This document shows, in pieces, positions 32,297 to 32,778 of a stretch of 32,778 nt of DNA. The notes below the pieces were generated by a model. The model was not told the origin of the DNA. It made no database searches and saw only the letters and a list, made by a program, of their open reading frames with translations. A program made the translations under genes and the position numbers. Source of the DNA: Pseudomonas sp. LS-2 (GTDB lineage Bacteria; Pseudomonadota; Gammaproteobacteria; Pseudomonadales; Pseudomonadaceae); contig NZ_QXTJ01000040.1 in the NCBI RefSeq assembly GCF_003605735.1, positions 57,875 through 90,652 on the forward strand, given 5' to 3'. Each line of letters opens with the position of its first letter. Position 1 is the stretch's first letter.

Positions 32297-32778
32297 TTAT
32301 GCCCTCAACTGGGTTGTTCTCGGCGTCTTGCGCCGCTCATAGGTAGCTCGGTAGCTCCCAGGGGCCGCGCCAAAGAAATCCCTGAAGCGCTTCTGAAAAT
32401 GCGGCAGGCTCACAAAGCCAGTTGAGATGGCGATTTCAGTGATGGATCGATTGGTCTGCAAGACCAACTGTCGTGCCCTGGTGAGCCTAAGCTCCAGATA
32501 GTAGCGAGAGGGAGTGGCACCAACGAAACGACCAAATCGACGCTCAAGTTGGCGCTTGGAAATTCCTGTGCATGAGGCGAGCTCGGGAATGCTCAACGGC
32601 TCTTCGATATTCTTTTGCATCAGCTCTAGGGCAAGCTTGAGCGTCTCCGGGAGCGTTGGATCGGTATCTACCGAGATGGCTGATATCCCCGCCAGATGAT
32701 CATGCTCATCACAGCCGAGAACCTCTTCAACCGCCTGAGTCAGGGCGCTTCCTTTTCTGACACGAATGAACTCCAGCA
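32297..32778 (-). CDS. AraC-family transcriptional regulator, C-terminal part (5' end outside window)
   Basis: The frame is open to the right edge of the window; the first ATG inside it (32620) is internal, because protein-like sequence (VEEVLGCDEHDHLAGISAIS) continues upstream. The C-terminal 100 residues form the double helix-turn-helix of AraC proteins: IPELASCTGISKRQLERRFG, then ITEIAISTGFVSLPHFQKRF and FGAAPGSYR. The EPLSIPELA...RQLERRFGR pattern is like that of the GbdR/CdhR group, which senses betaine and carnitine breakdown products, although the N-terminal sensor domain is not visible. It is 205 bases upstream of dddP on the same strand and is the natural candidate to control that gene. 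Confidence 0.85.
   Translation of the reverse strand, partial: LEFIRVRKGSALTQAVEEVLGCDEHDHLAGISAISVDTDPTLPETLKLALELMQKNIEEPLSIPELASCTGISKRQLERRFGRFVGATPSRYYLELRLTRARQLVLQTNRSITEIAISTGFVSLPHFQKRFRDFFGAAPGSYRATYERRKTPRTTQLRA

Overview
The window looks like an accessory (genomic-island type) stretch of a Pseudomonas chromosome or large plasmid. The strongest clue to the genus is an MvaT/MvaU-type nucleoid protein at 25453-25821, a family essentially confined to Pseudomonadaceae. A KfrA-like DNA-binding protein and a tyrosine recombinase (20278-22489), AT-rich gene-poor stretches and many small orphan genes support the island reading. No rRNA, tRNA or CRISPR array was seen.

Left half (1-19.5 kb), a defence island. 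It starts with the 3' end of a small orphan gene. Next comes a frameshifted helicase-IV-like gene carrying a nuclease-like insertion and a topoisomerase-type zinc finger. A Hachiman system follows (hamA-hamB, 3646-7927), then a three-gene ABC-3C system with a PD-(D/E)XK effector, a middle component and a DUF3732 ABC ATPase (8181-11895). After a cluster of small orphan genes and a nitroreductase comes a minus-strand module: a small conserved protein, an unassigned ORF, a GHKL (MORC/Hsp90-like) ATPase fused to a nuclease-like domain, and a Shedu (SduA, DUF4263) nuclease. An XRE regulator is divergent from this module. Members of one uncharacterised small-protein family (signature NYWPN-x-DFC, tail PARPQL) occur at 1-95, 12409-12939 and 14442-14882, interspersed with the defence systems.

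Middle (19.6-27.5 kb), island maintenance and silencing. It holds two paralogous XRE regulators sharing an unusual QTEFCF C-terminus, the KfrA-like protein divergent from the integrase with direct repeats between them, a HAD-type hydrolase, the MvaT-like silencer with a clear terminator, a small lipoprotein, and a short operon ending in an AbrB/MazE-type protein. About 1.6 kb (23855-25452) is almost gene-free.

Right end (27.8-32.8 kb), a probable DMSP/betaine-type catabolic locus, all on the minus strand: a partial AraC-family regulator, a DMSP lyase DddP with all expected metal ligands, a ProX-type betaine-binding protein without its ABC partners, and a 2-oxoglutarate/Fe(II) oxygenase. DddP is known mainly from marine Roseobacters and some fungi, so its presence here suggests lateral transfer.

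The best candidates for undescribed biology are the GHKL-nuclease + SduA module with its divergent XRE gene, the repeated NYWPN/PARPQL small-protein family, and the DddP-ProX-oxygenase combination. All assignments come from reading motifs and remembered family sequences; no database search was run.
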